Source of the DNA: CAYZZA01 sp964482685
Lineage (GTDB): Bacteria > Bacillota > Bacilli > Lactobacillales > Carnobacteriaceae_A
DNA length: 7,352 nt
Assembly: GCA_964482685.1 (NCBI GenBank)
Contig: CAYZZA010000059.1
Span: forward strand, 1-7,352
Direction of reading: 5' to 3'
The notes beneath the pieces were generated by a model that saw only the letters and a program-made list of their open reading frames with translations, was not told the origin of the DNA and did not search any database. The position numbers and the translations under genes were made by a program. Shown piece after piece: positions 6,565 to 7,352 of this stretch. Within the stretch, counting starts at the first letter, position 1; each line of letters opens with the position of its first letter.

Positions 6565-7185
6565 TTGAAAAAAATATCTGTAAGCAAAGCTTTTTTTCTA
6601 GGGTTAGCTACTGCTATGGTTACTGCCTTGCTGACTCCCAAAACAGGAAAACAGGTGAGAACTGATCTAAAAGGGAAAGCAAAAGAACTTGTCGATACTG
6701 GAAAAGAAAAAGTGAAGAATCTTGTTCAAGATACAAAAGAAGCGTACCAAGAAGCAGAACAAGAATTGGAGCAGACGAAAAAGTATGAATCCACCGCATC
6801 TGTTTCTTCTACTGCTGTTTCTTCTACTGCTGTTTCTTCTACTGCTGTTTCTTCTACTGCTGAAAAAGGAGAGGAATGGCTAAATCATATAAGTGATGCA
6901 GACACGATAAGCGAATATCCTGATGCTAGTGTAACAAACACAACGGGTATATTCGCAGACCAACTGACCCCTCTTCCAGCAGACGAGACGTATACTCCTA
7001 CTTTTTCTGACGAACTTAAGAAAGAGGCTTCGCCTGAGGCACCCAACACAAATCAAACACAAACGGACCTCTCCCAGTCTCCTAATCTGCAAACAACGCC
7101 ACGAGAACCTTATCCATTTGCAGAAGAACTTTTAGATGAGTTAGAAGATACTTTGGAACAAAAAAAACAAACCAATACAGATTAA
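6565..7185 (+). CDS. YtxH-like membrane-anchored protein with long low-complexity tail
   Basis: A 206-residue protein. Residues 8-24 form a short hydrophobic helix, followed by TPKTGKQVRTDLKGKAKEL (24-42), the hallmark of the YtxH family (small membrane protein, then an APKSGKE-type motif and an amphipathic Lys/Glu-rich helix, here to about 73). Function in the family is unknown; it is general-stress related in B. subtilis. Beyond residue 74 the protein is unusual: a VSSTA motif repeated four times (80-99), then an acidic, Thr/Pro/Gln-rich, probably disordered tail with three related F-A/S-D/E-E/Q-L motifs (130-134, 147-151, 185-189). It is longer than the roughly 150 residues I recall for B. 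subtilis YtxH, mostly because of this tail. Starts with TTG. Second gene of the DUF948 operon and followed by a terminator. Confidence 0.85.
   Translation: MKKISVSKAFFLGLATAMVTALLTPKTGKQVRTDLKGKAKELVDTGKEKVKNLVQDTKEAYQEAEQELEQTKKYESTASVSSTAVSSTAVSSTAVSSTAEKGEEWLNHISDADTISEYPDASVTNTTGIFADQLTPLPADETYTPTFSDELKKEASPEAPNTNQTQTDLSQSPNLQTTPREPYPFAEELLDELEDTLEQKKQTNTD
6801..6860 (+). repeat. Four perfect tandem copies of a 15-bp unit within the YtxH-like gene
   Basis: TGTTTCTTCTACTGC occurs four times without a single difference (6801-6815, 6816-6830, 6831-6845, 6846-6860). The unit length is a multiple of three, so copy-number change keeps the frame and adds or removes one VSSTA block. Just upstream (6787-6801) the protein sequence ESTAS resembles the unit but uses other codons (TCC ACC GCA), so the identical copies look like a recent expansion. 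Confidence 0.95.
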
Positions 7186-7202
7186 AAAAATTGTGGACTT
7201 AA

Positions 7203-7236
7203 AAGAGCATTTTTCTATATGAAAGATGCTTTTATT
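7203..7236 (+). terminator. Intrinsic terminator of the DUF948-YtxH operon
   Basis: GCATTTTTC (7207-7215) pairs with GAAAGATGC (7221-7229) as nine pairs with one G-U, around a five-base loop TATAT. AAAAGA before it can extend the stem against the following TTTT, and TTTTATTTAT follows. It begins 18 bases after the stop codon of the YtxH-like gene. Confidence 0.75.
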
Positions 7237-7324
7237 TATATGGTTCAGCAGTTCTATTAAAGATACACATTTTTTACATAAATAGCATACTTTTGTTGCA
7301 TATGAGGTACTCGTTTTTGATGAC

Positions 7325-7350
7325 AAATAAGATTTAAGGCTTATTTTTTA
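7325..7350 (+). terminator. Weak AT-rich hairpin with T-tract
   Basis: AAATAAG (7325-7331) and CTTATTT (7340-7346) are perfect reverse complements with an eight-base loop, followed by TTTT. The stem has only one G-C pair, so stability is low. No gene is seen between this and the strong terminator at 7203-7236, so it may be a back-up terminator, the start of something beyond the window edge, or chance. Confidence 0.25.
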
Positions 7351-7352
7351 GA

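Noticed and set aside
7141..7326. Minus-strand 61-codon reading frame overlapping the end of the YtxH-like gene
   Set aside because: It starts with TTG without a ribosome binding site, runs through the operon terminator, and its hydrophobic Phe/Ile composition comes from reading A/T-rich DNA.
1..7352. CRISPR arrays, tRNA/rRNA genes, insertion sequences, prophage or defence genes
   Set aside because: None seen. The only tandem repeat is the coding 15-bp array, and all sizeable genes belong to the wal locus or the DUF948/YtxH pair.

Overview
The window is an AT-rich stretch of a low-GC Gram-positive (Bacillota) chromosome. It carries the complete walRKHIJ (yycFGHIJ / vicRKX) locus, the essential cell-wall two-component system of this phylum, on the minus strand. 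Strong AGGAGG-type ribosome binding sites, the gene order and the protein signatures all fit. A position within Lactobacillales (a Carnobacteriaceae/Aerococcaceae/Enterococcaceae-like lineage) is my guess from general protein character. I could not test it, and the genus is unknown.

Layout, left to right: 1-56 holds a strong hairpin terminator that ends walJ and may also work in the opposite direction. walJ (metallo-beta-lactamase-fold nuclease) is at 55-867. A gap at 868-1010 contains a clear minus-strand intrinsic terminator (971-1000), so walJ is partly or wholly separated from the genes before it. walI (1011-1949), walH (1939-3252), walK (3249-5108) and walR (5111-5821) are packed with overlaps or a 2-nt gap, which implies one transcript and translational coupling. 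A plausible sigma-A promoter for this operon lies at 5871-5899. The 248-bp divergent region 5822-6069 also contains an A/T inverted repeat. On the plus strand follow a DUF948 (YtxG-like) membrane protein (6070-6519) and a YtxH-like membrane-anchored protein with a long low-complexity tail (6565-7185), ending in a good terminator (7203-7236). The last ~115 bp contain no convincing gene, only a weak AT-rich hairpin and one WalR-box-like sequence.

How the parts work together, from knowledge of the families: WalK senses envelope state and phosphorylates WalR, which controls autolysin and other cell-wall genes. WalH and WalI are membrane-anchored regulators that interact with WalK. WalJ is a cytoplasmic nuclease-like protein of less certain connection to the pathway. 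The DUF948/YtxH pair is also envelope-associated and poorly characterised; its divergent placement next to walR suggests, but does not prove, a related role.

Overall this is mostly a conserved core locus. I see no new defence, mobile or RNA-based system. The points most worth a second look are the internal terminator before walJ, the acidic/proline-rich tail on WalI, the perfect 15-bp tandem repeat in the YtxH-like gene, and a possible missing metal ligand in the WalK PAS domain.
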